DNA from: Enterobacteriaceae bacterium UBA5654
GTDB lineage: Bacteria; Pseudomonadota; Gammaproteobacteria; Enterobacterales; Enterobacteriaceae
Assembly: GCA_002421005.1 (NCBI GenBank)
Contig: DIJC01000010.1
Location: 5,458 to 69,457 of the forward strand
Direction of reading: 5' to 3'
DNA length: 64,000 nucleotides
Below, piece after piece: positions 1 to 9,133 of this stretch. The first letter of the stretch is position 1, and the number at the start of each line of letters is the position of its first letter. The notes below the pieces were generated by a model. It made no database searches and was not told the origin of the DNA. It saw only the letters and a program-made list of their open reading frames with translations. The translations under genes and the position numbers were made by a program.

Positions 1-2934
1 CGAGGTCATCAGAATAGGTCGCAGACGCATACGGGCAGATTCAAGCGTGGCCTCAATCAGTCCCTTACCTTCTTTTTCCATCAGATCCTTAGCAAATTCG
101 ACAATCAAAATGGCGTTTTTGGCAGAAAGACCGATGGTCGTCAGCAACCCAACCTTGAAATAAACGTCATTGCTTAAGCCAAACAGCGTTGCCGCCAGCA
201 GCACACCGATAATCCCCAGCGGCACGACCATCATGACCGAGAACGGCACCGACCAGCTTTCATAGAGCGCGGCCAGACACAGAAACACCACCAGCATCGA
301 AAGCGCGATCAGCGCCGGAGCCTGATCCCCGGATAAACGCTCCTGGTAAGACAGGCCCGTCCAGTCATAGCCGATACCGGCAGGCAGCTGTGCGGCGAGG
401 CTTTCCATTAACGCCATCGCATCACCTGAACTTTTGCCTGGTCCTGGCTCACCGACGATTTCCATCGCAGGCAGGCCGTTGAACCGTTCCAGACGCGGTG
501 AACCATAGCTCCAGTGTGCCGAGCTAAAGGCGGAGAAGGGCACCATCTGATTACTGGCGCTACGCACGTACAGGTTGTTGATATCTTCCGGCAGCATGCG
601 GAACTGCGCGTCAGCCTGGACATACACTTTTTTCACGCGACCACGGTCAATAAAGTCATTCACGTAGCTTCCACCCAGCGCCGAGGAGACCGTCTGGTTA
701 ATATCGGAAAGCGATACGCCAAGCGCCTGCGCTTTTTCCTGATCGACATCCAGCTTAAATTGCGGTGTATCCTCAAGACCATTAGGCCGCATATTGATCA
801 GCGTATCACGATGCTGCATCGCCATGCCAAGGAGCTGGTTACGCGCCTGCGTCAGTGCATTGTGACCGAGACCCGCCTGATCGATAAGTTCGAAGTCAAA
901 GCCGGTACCCGTTCCCAGTTCAGAGATGGCTGGCATATTGAACGGGATAACCCTGGCGTCGCGGATTTGGCTAAGCGCACCCATTGCGCGGCTAATGATC
1001 GCTGCTGCGCTATTCTCTTTACCTTCTCGCTTTTCCCACGGCTTAAGACTGATAAACGCCATACCGGCGTTTTGCCCCTGGCCGCTGAAGCTAAAGCCGT
1101 TAACGGTAAATACGCTCTCAACGTTCGCTTTCTCATCATTGAGGTAGTATTGGGTTATCCGATCCATAACCTGTTGGGTGCGCTCCTGGGTTGCACCAGC
1201 AGGTAGTTGGACCATCGTCAGAAACACGCCCTGATCTTCATTTGGCAGGAAGGACGTGGGCAGACGGATAAACATCACGGCCATACCAACGGTGATGGCC
1301 AGGAAGATAACCAGATAGCGCCCTGTTTTGCGAATAAGCCCGCCTACGCTATTGGTGTAGTGGTTTACGCTACTGTCAAAAAGGTTATTAAACCAGCCAA
1401 AGAAACCGCCCTTAGCAATGTGTTTTTCCGGGGAGGCGGGTTTAAGCAGCGTGGCACACAGCGCGGGAGTGAGGATCATTGCGACCAGTACCGAGAGTGC
1501 CATCGCTGACACAATGGTAATCGAGAACTGGCGGTAGATCGCACCGGTTGAGCCGCCAGAGAACGCCATCGGGACGAACACGGCGGACAGCACCATCGCA
1601 ATACCCACCAGCGCGCCCTGGACCTGCTTCATGGATTTTTCCGTCGCCTCTCTGGGCGGCAGATGGTCCTCGTGCATGACGCGCTCAACGTTCTCAACGA
1701 CCACAATGGCATCATCCACCAGCAGCCCTATCGCCAGCACCATCCCGAACATGGTTAGGGTATTTATCGTGAAACCGAACGCCTGCAGAATGGCAAATGT
1801 TCCCAGCAAAACCACCGGTACGGCAATCGTTGGGATCAACGTTGCACGAATATTTTGCAGGAACAGGTACATTACCAGGAATACCAGCACGATGGCTTCG
1901 AATAGCGTTTTCACCACTTCGTTAATTGAAATCTGCACGAATGGCGAGGTGTCGTAAGGATAAACCGTCCGCACCCCATGCGGGAAGAAGGGGGCGAGTT
2001 CGGTCAGCTTGCTTTTCACGGATTTCGCAGCATCCAGCGCGTTCGCGCCGGTGGCGAGCTTGATCCCAAGACCCGTCGCGGGGCGTCCATTGATTCGGGC
2101 GACGGTATTGTAGTTTTCGCCGCCCAGTTCGATGCGCGCCACGTCTTTTAAATGGACGATTGAGCCGTCGGCATTGACTCGCAGCGTGACGTTGCCGAAT
2201 TCCTCAGGATCTTTAAGCCGCGTTTGGGCAATGATGGAGGCGTTGAGTTGCTGGCCTTTCACTGCAGGCGCGCCACCAAGCTGACCGGCGGCGACCTGAT
2301 CGTTCTGTACTCTCAACTGATTAATGATATCAATCGGCGTGAGCTGGTATTTATTCAGCAGGTTCGCATCCAGCCAGATACGCATCGCATACTGGGCACC
2401 GAACAGCTGGACATCCCCGATACCATTCAGGCGGCTAATCGGATCTTTAAGATTCGACGCTACATAATCGGCAATATCCTCCTGGGTAACGCTCGGATTG
2501 TCAGAAATGAAACCGGCCACCATCAGGAAGCTACTGGTGGATTTTTTAACTGAAATCCCCTGTTGTTGTACTTCTTGCGGCAGCAGCGGCATGGCGAGCT
2601 GGAGTTTATTCTGAACCTGAACCTGCGCAATATCCGGGTTAGTACCCGAATTAAAGGTCAGGGTGATAGTCACGCCCCCGGCGGAGTCGCTGGTGGAGGA
2701 CATATACATCAGGTTATCAATACCGTTCATATTCTGTTCGATAACCTGAGTGACGGTATCCTGAACCGTCTGCGCATCTGCTCCCGGATAGGTGGCGGAG
2801 ACGGAAACGGCAGGCGGTGCAATGGTCGGATACTGCGCGACGGGCATTTGTAAAATCGCCATCGCCCCTGCCATCATCAAAATGATAGCCAGAACCCATG
2901 CGAAAATCGGTCGTCTGATAAAAAAGTTAGCCAT
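1..2934 (-). CDS. acrF: RND multidrug efflux inner-membrane transporter AcrF, 3' end cut by the window edge
   Basis: Proton-driven RND pump subunit that should form a trimer in the inner membrane and export drugs through AcrE and TolC. It has no in-window stop: 978 codons are present, ending in RPILMTS, against 1034 in E. coli AcrF, so roughly 55 C-terminal residues lie outside. The start MANFFIRRPIFAWV is the usual RND N terminus with the first membrane helix. The proton-relay Asp-Asp pair is seen in GLLVDDAIVV, and the partner lysine in LSAKNAILIVEFAKD. No frameshift was noticed. It begins 11 bases after the acrE stop with an AAGGTGA ribosome site, so the two form one operon. AcrB, AcrD or MexB-type paralogues would look similar; the adjacent acrE and acrS favour acrF. 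Confidence 0.93.
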   Translation of the reverse strand, partial: MANFFIRRPIFAWVLAIILMMAGAMAILQMPVAQYPTIAPPAVSVSATYPGADAQTVQDTVTQVIEQNMNGIDNLMYMSSTSDSAGGVTITLTFNSGTNPDIAQVQVQNKLQLAMPLLPQEVQQQGISVKKSTSSFLMVAGFISDNPSVTQEDIADYVASNLKDPISRLNGIGDVQLFGAQYAMRIWLDANLLNKYQLTPIDIINQLRVQNDQVAAGQLGGAPAVKGQQLNASIIAQTRLKDPEEFGNVTLRVNADGSIVHLKDVARIELGGENYNTVARINGRPATGLGIKLATGANALDAAKSVKSKLTELAPFFPHGVRTVYPYDTSPFVQISINEVVKTLFEAIVLVFLVMYLFLQNIRATLIPTIAVPVVLLGTFAILQAFGFTINTLTMFGMVLAIGLLVDDAIVVVENVERVMHEDHLPPREATEKSMKQVQGALVGIAMVLSAVFVPMAFSGGSTGAIYRQFSITIVSAMALSVLVAMILTPALCATLLKPASPEKHIAKGGFFGWFNNLFDSSVNHYTNSVGGLIRKTGRYLVIFLAITVGMAVMFIRLPTSFLPNEDQGVFLTMVQLPAGATQERTQQVMDRITQYYLNDEKANVESVFTVNGFSFSGQGQNAGMAFISLKPWEKREGKENSAAAIISRAMGALSQIRDARVIPFNMPAISELGTGTGFDFELIDQAGLGHNALTQARNQLLGMAMQHRDTLINMRPNGLEDTPQFKLDVDQEKAQALGVSLSDINQTVSSALGGSYVNDFIDRGRVKKVYVQADAQFRMLPEDINNLYVRSASNQMVPFSAFSSAHWSYGSPRLERFNGLPAMEIVGEPGPGKSSGDAMALMESLAAQLPAGIGYDWTGLSYQERLSGDQAPALIALSMLVVFLCLAALYESWSVPFSVMMVVPLGIIGVLLAATLFGLSNDVYFKVGLLTTIGLSAKNAILIVEFAKDLMEKEGKGLIEATLESARMRLRPILMTS

Positions 2935-2945
2935 TCGTTGTCACC

Positions 2946-4076
2946 TTATTGCGCAGGTTGAGCGATCGTGGCGTGGACGGTGGCACCGGGGGAGACTTTC
3001 TGTAACCCGCTGACAATAACCTTGTCGCCTTCCTGCAATCCGCTGCTAATCAGCCACTTATCGCCCATTGCCTGCGGAGCGACGACATTACGCAACTCAA
3101 CTTTATTTTCAGCGGTAACGACCATGACCGTGGCATCGCCGCGCGGTGTACGGGTCACGCCCTGCTGGGGAACGAGAATGGCGTCAGGCTGCACGCCCTG
3201 ATCAATACGAGCGCGAACAAACATGCCCGGCAATAGCTGGTGCTGTGGATTGGGGAAAACCGCGCGCAGGGTAATGGAACCGGTATTTTCATCAACCGTT
3301 ACGTCAGAGAACTGGAGCGTGCCTTTTTCTGCGTAGGGCTGACCGTTTTCCATAACCAGTTCAACGTTGCTGGCCTGGCTGCCTTTTTGCAGGCTGGCCT
3401 GCTTAAGACGCATAAAATCGGCGCTGGACTGTGTGACATCCACATAAATCGGATCGAGCTGCTGAACGGTCGCCAGCGCGTTGGCCTGGCCGTTAGTCAC
3501 CAGCGCCCCTTCGGTTACGAACGATTTACCAATGCGACCGCTGATCGGTGAAATCACTTTGGTATAAGCGAGGTTAATGCGGGCGGTCTCAACGGCAGCT
3601 TTCGATGCCAGCACGCTGGCGTCGGCCTGACGCGCATTCGCGACCGCCTGATCGTAATCCTGCTGGCTGATGTATTGGGTTCCCAGTAGCGGAACATAGC
3701 GTTTTACCGTCAGGTGGGCGGTATTTGCCGCCGCTTCACTTTTTGCGAGATCGCTTTTCGCGCTGTCCCAGGCCACCTGATATGTTGCCGGATCGATTTG
3801 GTACAGCGACTGCCCGCCTTTAACATCGCTGCCTTCTGTAAAATTACGCGACAGAATAATGCCATTCACCTGCGGACGGACTTCGGCGATACGAAAGGCG
3901 GAAGTGCGGCCGGGTAGTTCAGTGGTCACTGTCAGAGGGGCGCTTTTCACAACATGAACGGTGACCTGCGGAGTCGGTAACTGTGGCGGTGTTTTTTCTT
4001 TATCATCACACCCTGAAAGCAGCAGGGCAGAAAGAATTAAACTGGAAAGGAGGGTAGTCCTTGCATAGATCGTCAT
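2946..4076 (-). CDS. acrE: Periplasmic adaptor (membrane fusion) lipoprotein AcrE
   Basis: Adaptor joining the AcrF pump to an outer-membrane channel such as TolC. The 376-residue product begins with a lipoprotein signal; the lipobox LSGC puts the acylated cysteine at residue 23. Biotinyl-lipoyl, alpha-hairpin and beta-barrel parts typical of the HlyD/MexA family follow (for example GRTSAFRIAEVRPQV and GRIGKSFVTEGALV). The sequence matches E. coli AcrE closely through LLPGMFVRARI. The start is preceded by AAGGAA. It is the first gene of acrEF and is transcribed away from acrS, its probable repressor. Confidence 0.95.
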   Translation of the reverse strand: MTIYARTTLLSSLILSALLLSGCDDKEKTPPQLPTPQVTVHVVKSAPLTVTTELPGRTSAFRIAEVRPQVNGIILSRNFTEGSDVKGGQSLYQIDPATYQVAWDSAKSDLAKSEAAANTAHLTVKRYVPLLGTQYISQQDYDQAVANARQADASVLASKAAVETARINLAYTKVISPISGRIGKSFVTEGALVTNGQANALATVQQLDPIYVDVTQSSADFMRLKQASLQKGSQASNVELVMENGQPYAEKGTLQFSDVTVDENTGSITLRAVFPNPQHQLLPGMFVRARIDQGVQPDAILVPQQGVTRTPRGDATVMVVTAENKVELRNVVAPQAMGDKWLISSGLQEGDKVIVSGLQKVSPGATVHATIAQPAQ

Positions 4077-4432
4077 TGCTGTTCCTTAAAAACCGAAAAC
4101 CCGAATTCGCCGAAAATCAGTGAAAGAAAAGGAGTAATAAAAAAGCAAGTGGGTATCCTACAAATAATCATCGTTGGATGTAAGGGATAGTTATTTATTA
4201 AGGATGCGCAGGGCACATAAAGGCAAAACTCATGCAAAACGATGACGACTAAATGTCAGCCATATAATTCATGGCGTGAATGTAATTAAGTAATGCATTC
4301 GCAGTAAATATAAATTATTCCCTTTTTTTGTGTAAACATTATTTTATTTATCACAGATAATATAAGTTCGTGTATCAAGTGTAATATTATTGTACCACTC
4401 AATATCACTATTGGTGATGAGAACCGCATCCT
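4077..4432. promoter_or_regulatory. Divergent acrE / acrS control region
   Basis: This 356-base AT-rich gap lies between the starts of acrE (minus) and acrS (plus) and must hold both promoters. Two inverted repeats stand out. The imperfect one at 4154-4189 pairs TATCCTACA with TGTAAGGGATA and contains TACA/TGTA ends like those of AcrR-family operators. The second, ATCAC-TATTG-GTGAT at 4404-4418, ends 14 bases before the acrS ATG and overlaps its ribosome-binding region, so a bound repressor could block acrS itself. Assignment to AcrS is inference. No coding sequence is seen here. Confidence 0.45.
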
Positions 4433-5083
4433 ATGGCAAGGAAAACGAAAGCAGAGGCGCTTAAAACACGGCAGATGTTGATTGAAGCGGCTATCCTGCA
4501 GTTCGCCCAGAACGGCGTTGCGAAGACCACGCTGACAGACATCGCCGACGCCGCAGGCGTGACACGCGGCGCAGTATACTGGCACTTTTCCAGCAAAACC
4601 GATATTTTTAACGCTATCTGGGAACAGCAGGCACCGCTAAAAGAGATCGTTTGTTATCAGATGCAGGATAATATTCATCCCGATCCGCTTATTCATTTAC
4701 GCAATCAATTTGTGACAACATTGCAATATATCGCAGCGGATAGCCGTTTACGGGCGCTGTTGCAGATTTTGTATCACCGCTGTGAATTCAGCGATGACAT
4801 GACATCTGAACAAGAAATTCGCCAAAAAATCGGTTTTAATCATGAATACGTGCGACAGGTTTTACAGGAATGCCAGGCGAAAGGGCGTTTATCTTCCGGC
4901 ACAAATATTAACGTTATGTTAATTATGCTCCATGGTTTTATTAGCGGCGTGATTAAGAACTGGTTAATGCATCCAGAAGGTTTCGACCTTTATCAAAATG
5001 CGCCAGAGCTGGTGGATAATATCATGATGGCATTAACGGCGAAAAAAGAAGCCGCAATACCGAAAGACGCTATCGCCTGCTGA
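4433..5083 (+). CDS. acrS: TetR-family repressor AcrS (EnvR)
   Basis: DNA-binding repressor of 216 residues. E. coli AcrS is known to repress acrAB and is encoded divergently from acrEF, the same layout as here. The N terminus MARKTKAEALKTRQ and the helix-turn-helix TTLTDIADAAGVTRGAVYWH (about residues 32-51) are diagnostic of the AcrR/AcrS group. The ligand-binding C-terminal half is less conserved, including ILYHRCEFSDDM. The gene ends in a hairpin (TCGCCTG/CAGGCGA, 5073-5094) shared with the convergent gene downstream; there is no clear T run. Confidence 0.9.
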   Translation: MARKTKAEALKTRQMLIEAAILQFAQNGVAKTTLTDIADAAGVTRGAVYWHFSSKTDIFNAIWEQQAPLKEIVCYQMQDNIHPDPLIHLRNQFVTTLQYIAADSRLRALLQILYHRCEFSDDMTSEQEIRQKIGFNHEYVRQVLQECQAKGRLSSGTNINVMLIMLHGFISGVIKNWLMHPEGFDLYQNAPELVDNIMMALTAKKEAAIPKDAIAC

Positions 5084-5098
5084 CAAACAGGCGACCGG

Positions 5099-7168
5099 TT
5101 AACTTTGTTGATGGCCTGCGCTAAACGCCGCCACGGCGTCGGGGCTGATCGGCTTGCCCAGCAGATACCCCTGCAACGTATTGCATCCCAGTTCAGTCAG
5201 GAACCGCTGCTGCATTTCCGTCTCAACGCCTTCCGCAACCACTTTAAGGTTTAACGTCTTCGCCAGCGCGACGATAGCCGAGACAATAGTGACGTCCTCG
5301 CCTTCACCGCTAAGTTCACTCACGAACGCCTTATCAATCTTCAGTTCGCAGGCAGGAAGTCGCTTCAGATAAAGCAGGCTGGAGTAACCCGTTCCGAAAT
5401 CATCAATCGACGCCTTAACGCCCAGCGTTGTCAGTTCAGTCAGAATTCGCACGCTTTCATCCGGGTTACCCATTGCTGTGGTTTCGGTCACTTCGAGGAT
5501 GAGCTTGCCTGGCGGGATCGCATGGCGTTCGAGACTATTCATCACCGTCTCGATCAGCGACGTCTGTTCAAACTGTAGTGACGAAAGATTGACCGCTACC
5601 GACCAGTCAGTATGCCCCTGAGAATGCCATTCGCTTAGCTGTCGGCAGGCTTCGTCAATCACCCAGTTGCCGATGGGGACAATCAGCCCGGTCTTTTCCG
5701 CCAGCGGCAGAAAAATTTCCGGCGTCAGCAGACCCTGCTTCGGATGCTGCCAGCGTAGCAGCGCTTCAAAGCCGACAATCGGCCCCGAAGGCGCCTGAAA
5801 TTTAGGCTGGTAGTGCAGCATCAGTTCACGGCGATCCATTGCCTGCCAGAGATCGTTCATCAACTGCAACTGCGTCTGCGCCAGTTGATTCATTGATGGC
5901 TGGAAAAAATGATAACCGTTACGGCCCATATGTTTGGTGTGATACATCGCGGCATCGGCGTTAAACATCAGTTCGCGCTCATCCTTGCCATCCCACGGAT
6001 AAAGCGTAATGCCCACGCTGAGCGTGACCATAATTTCATAAGGATCGAGAACAAAAGGGCGGTCGATGACGCTAACCAACGCGCTGGCCAGCGAGGCCGC
6101 TTCTTCAGGCGTTTTACTTTCCGCAAGAAGGACAAACTCATCGCCGCCAATCCGCGCCAGCGTATATTGCCCTTTTAGTATTCCGCTAAGGCGAGCGGTA
6201 ACGGCGACCAGTAATTTGTCGCCGGTATCATGCCCGTAGCCATCATTGACGTTTTTGAAACCGTCGAGATCCATAAACATCAGGGCAAACGACGACCCTT
6301 CCCGCTTTGCTTTGCTAATCGCCTGTTCGAGACGATCCTGAAGCAATACCCGGTTGGGCAGGCGGGTCAGAGTATCGTGCAGCGCCATTTCAGCCAGTTC
6401 ACGATTTGCCTGCGCCAGTGAGGACGCGAGCAATGACGTTCGGGCCTGAAGCCGCGCATCCAGCATGGACACCACGAGCGTAATAGCCAGAATAGACAGC
6501 GCCATAACGCTCACCAGCACGGCGAGCCAGCTACCATTCATGCCCTGATCCAGCGCGTGAGCGTGGGCGGTAAAATGCGCCGCCATCATGCCGGTATAAT
6601 GCATTCCGGCAATCGCCACGCCCATCAGCAGCGCGGCCCCGGCGCGCATTACCGCCACTTGCGCGGCTTCCTGACGCAGGCGAAACGTCAGCCACAGTGC
6701 GGCGAGAGAAGCCAGCATCGCAATCACTATCGACACGCCCACCCAGAAGAAGTCCCAGATGACAGGTACGGAAACCTGCAATGCGGCCATGCCAATATAG
6801 TGCATGGAGACAATGCCGGTGCCCAGCACCAGCGAACCGGGCAGCAGGCGGCGTAAACGCAGGCGTTCAGCGCTGACCAGCCAGAGTGCAAATAAAGAAG
6901 AGCCAATCGCCACCGCCATGGAAATCGCGGTAAGGAAGGGATCGTAGCGCTGGCTCATCGCGAGTTCCATCGCCAGCATACCGATAAAATGCATCGCCCA
7001 GATGCCGGTGCCCATCGCAAAGCCGCCGCCAATAAGCCAGACACGCGCTGCCTTGCCGGAGCTGACCGACACTCGTCCCGCCATATTAAGCGCGGTGTAA
7101 GACGCCAGGATGGCAACGATAAAGGAAACAACAACGAGGATTTGGTCGTAATGGCTAACCGGCATCAT
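5099..7168 (-). CDS. MHYT-GGDEF-EAL membrane protein for c-di-GMP turnover
   Basis: Probable bifunctional diguanylate cyclase/phosphodiesterase of 689 residues. The N-terminal 240 residues form a seven-helix MHYT sensor with its three signature repeats MHFIGM (59), MHYIGM (122) and MHYTGM (189), proposed in this family to bind metal and sense a diatomic gas. The GGDEF domain keeps an intact RIGGDEF motif (341-345), and the EAL domain keeps FEALLRW (468-470) and DDFGTGYSSL (589-598), so neither active site looks degenerate. It is convergent with acrS. E. coli K-12 has no such gene between acrS and yhdU, so this is lineage-specific. Which activity dominates cannot be read from sequence. Confidence 0.9.
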   Translation of the reverse strand: MMPVSHYDQILVVVSFIVAILASYTALNMAGRVSVSSGKAARVWLIGGGFAMGTGIWAMHFIGMLAMELAMSQRYDPFLTAISMAVAIGSSLFALWLVSAERLRLRRLLPGSLVLGTGIVSMHYIGMAALQVSVPVIWDFFWVGVSIVIAMLASLAALWLTFRLRQEAAQVAVMRAGAALLMGVAIAGMHYTGMMAAHFTAHAHALDQGMNGSWLAVLVSVMALSILAITLVVSMLDARLQARTSLLASSLAQANRELAEMALHDTLTRLPNRVLLQDRLEQAISKAKREGSSFALMFMDLDGFKNVNDGYGHDTGDKLLVAVTARLSGILKGQYTLARIGGDEFVLLAESKTPEEAASLASALVSVIDRPFVLDPYEIMVTLSVGITLYPWDGKDERELMFNADAAMYHTKHMGRNGYHFFQPSMNQLAQTQLQLMNDLWQAMDRRELMLHYQPKFQAPSGPIVGFEALLRWQHPKQGLLTPEIFLPLAEKTGLIVPIGNWVIDEACRQLSEWHSQGHTDWSVAVNLSSLQFEQTSLIETVMNSLERHAIPPGKLILEVTETTAMGNPDESVRILTELTTLGVKASIDDFGTGYSSLLYLKRLPACELKIDKAFVSELSGEGEDVTIVSAIVALAKTLNLKVVAEGVETEMQQRFLTELGCNTLQGYLLGKPISPDAVAAFSAGHQQS

Positions 7169-7309
7169 GTCTTAAACTCATCCGCAGTGGAACGTTCAGG
7201 CAACACCTGTCTTGAGGGGGCAGAGACATTACCATTCTCTGAAGACGGCGCAAAGGGATTTAAATCCGTGCGTTTAATGCGGAAAACGCCAGCAGATTTG
7301 CGCCATTCT

Positions 7310-7474
7310 TCACGGTAGCTCGCTACAGTTCACCAGTTTCAGAGGATTAACGGAATCCATATTCCGGCACTTATCGGCTTCCGTGATAAACCACTCGATC
7401 CACTGCACGATCAGCGCGTCAAAAATGAAGACAAAAATGGCAAAAATTATCAGCCAGCCATATTTACGAACCAT
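7310..7474 (-). CDS. yhdU: Small single-pass membrane protein YhdU (DUF2556)
   Basis: A 54-residue protein starting MVRKYGWLIIFAIFVF. It has one N-terminal hydrophobic helix (about residues 6-24) and a conserved tail with KCRNMDSVNPLKLVNC. That tail matches what I recall of E. coli YhdU, a small protein of unknown function encoded near acrS. The position, between the acrS neighbourhood and fis, agrees with E. coli gene order. The 141 bases between this stop and the MHYT gene start presumably hold that gene's promoter. No function is claimed. Confidence 0.82.
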   Translation of the reverse strand: MVRKYGWLIIFAIFVFIFDALIVQWIEWFITEADKCRNMDSVNPLKLVNCSELP

Positions 7475-7592
7475 TTTGTCTTCCTGCGATCACGGTGAGA
7501 TGCAGGCAATATACACGAAATTATCCGCAGAAAAAGAGGGAGAGTAAGTCTTTACTTATGCCACAGATAAGGCGGATTTTAGCCTGGCAGGG

Positions 7593-7677
7593 ATAATAAA
7601 AAAGGCGCTTCCCCATGCCGAAGAGCGCCTTTTAAAACAAACACTTAACTGATTAGTATCAGTTCATGCCGTATTTT
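7593..7677. repeat. Displaced attachment-site repeat (copy of the fis 3' end)
   Basis: An 85-bp copy, identical over its whole length to 11116-11200. On the minus strand it reads the last five Fis codons (KYGMN), the stop, and the hairpin AAGGCGCT/AGCGCCTT with a T run (about 7598-7635). Sequence identity ends abruptly at both sides, marking the left island junction. It still supplies a minus-strand terminator. Confidence 0.93.
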
Positions 7678-7742
7678 AATAACGGTAGTTTGCTACTGTT
7701 CGAGATTGTTTGTGGATGTTGGGTAAACGCCATGATTTTTAA

Positions 7743-8519
7743 TGTTTTTTTCGTGGTTTTGTTTGTACTCAGGATGTAGGGAAGAAACAGGAGAAGGGCG
7801 ATAGAGTTCACGATATGGTCGAGCTGGCCGACATCTGGCGTTCGTCCTCGAGTCTGTTGTTCAAACCTTATTACGCTGCGGCGCTGCGTTTGCTGGTGGT
7901 GTTTGGCTGCCATTCTCAGGAGGTCAGACTGTCCACCTGGAAAGAGTGGAATATGAATGAATGGGTCTGGACGGTGCCGAAAGAGCACCGCAAGGGCGGA
8001 GAAAGAATTATCCGGCCTGTTCCCGAAGCGATGTGGCCGTTTATTGAATCACTGCACAAAGGGCATTCAACTACAGGTTATCTGCTGGGGGAATTGAAGA
8101 AGCCCGAGACAGTTAGCCAGTGGGGCAGAGGCATTTATAAACGACTTGGCCATGCAGAATCCTGGACGCTTCACGACCTGCGTCGGACGCTCGCTACCAC
8201 ACTGAACGATATGGGGATCGCTCCACATGTCGTCGAACAACTGCTGGGGCATATGTTGAGCGGTGTAATGGCTATATATAACCGTAGCCAGTATTTACCA
8301 GAAAAACTCGATGCGCTTAATAAATGGATGGAACGTCTTGATCTTATCTCTGGCAAAAATCTGAATGTGACTATTTTGAAGGTGGGTATGCGATGCTGGT
8401 ATATCACCGATGGTGAGCGCGATGCGTTTGGTTTAGACCAGACAGTAATTCCTTTTTTAGAAAAAATTGAAGGGAAATCTTCTCAATTGATTGAAGACTA
8501 TAAAATTACTAAGGGGTAA
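7743..8519 (+). pseudogene. Tyrosine-recombinase integrase, 5'-truncated and with a changed catalytic residue
   Basis: C-terminal catalytic part of an island integrase. The frame is open from 7743, the first ATG being at 7815; about 235 residues remain of a family usually near 400, so the arm-binding and most core-binding regions are missing. Box II is intact (LHDLRRTLATTLNDMG), as are LLGH and the tyrosine region YNRSQY. Box I reads FGCHSQEVRLS, where the family has an arginine in place of the His; that arginine is catalytic. Truncation plus this substitution make activity unlikely. It lies directly beside the left 85-bp repeat, as expected for the gene that drove insertion. Confidence 0.85.
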
Positions 8520-9133
8520 ATCGTTCGTAATTTTCTTGGTAAGGAATATTTTTCATTCTATATAGTGAATCGTTCTTCCCAAATATCTAACAATGCCCTC
8601 GAACACCGATAAACGAGGGCGCTAATCAATGAACCTGCCAGTGAGCGTGAAGTGCGTCAGTTACTCGCCGGGCGCTTCGTGCTCTCGTTTGCAGGCTCCC
8701 TGCCTGCTGCCGGAGGTGCTGATCATGCTTAACCTTCAAACCCTGACCGCCAAAGCCCGCGAAGTGCGCGGCAACGTGGTAAATGCCGTCAGCACCAGGG
8801 GCAGGTTACTGATGCCCTTCGCCGTTCGCAGCCACTGCTGGTTTTTCGGGGAAAAGTGTCAAGTGAGGATGTTAAGAATTGTTAAGGTCAAACGCGAATT
8901 TTCGTGGAAAGTGTCAAACTATCTCGATCCGGAATGATTCGCGCTGAAGGAGCACTGCGAAGGTTTTATGGTGGTCACTATGCGAGATTTGCTACGGAAT
9001 GATGGTTTCTGGTAGTGAGTTTTACAGTCAAGTCCCGATCAGGGGCATCAGGTTTTCTTTGCCTGAAAGTTTGATTTTTCACCGTGCTAGCTGGAAGATC
9101 CCTTCACCTAACATGGAATAAGGCAGAAATCGG
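8520..9133. other. Non-coding or decayed stretch between integrase and toxin
   Basis: No convincing gene. A hairpin GCCCTCG/CGAGGGC at 8595-8620 lies about 75 bases beyond the integrase stop and may end its transcript. Short open stretches look like gene debris: one around 8624-8730 reads EREVRQLLAGRFVLSFAG, and one from the ATG at 8728 reads MLNLQTLTAKAREVRG before turning unstructured. I could not assign either to a family. They may be the broken N-terminal region or chaperone of an effector whose end is the next gene. The promoter for the toxin must lie here. Confidence 0.5.

Noticed and set aside
514..1206. Long plus-strand ORF opposite acrF
   Set aside because: Antisense shadow of a high-GC RND gene; no family features and acrF codon pattern is clear on the other strand.
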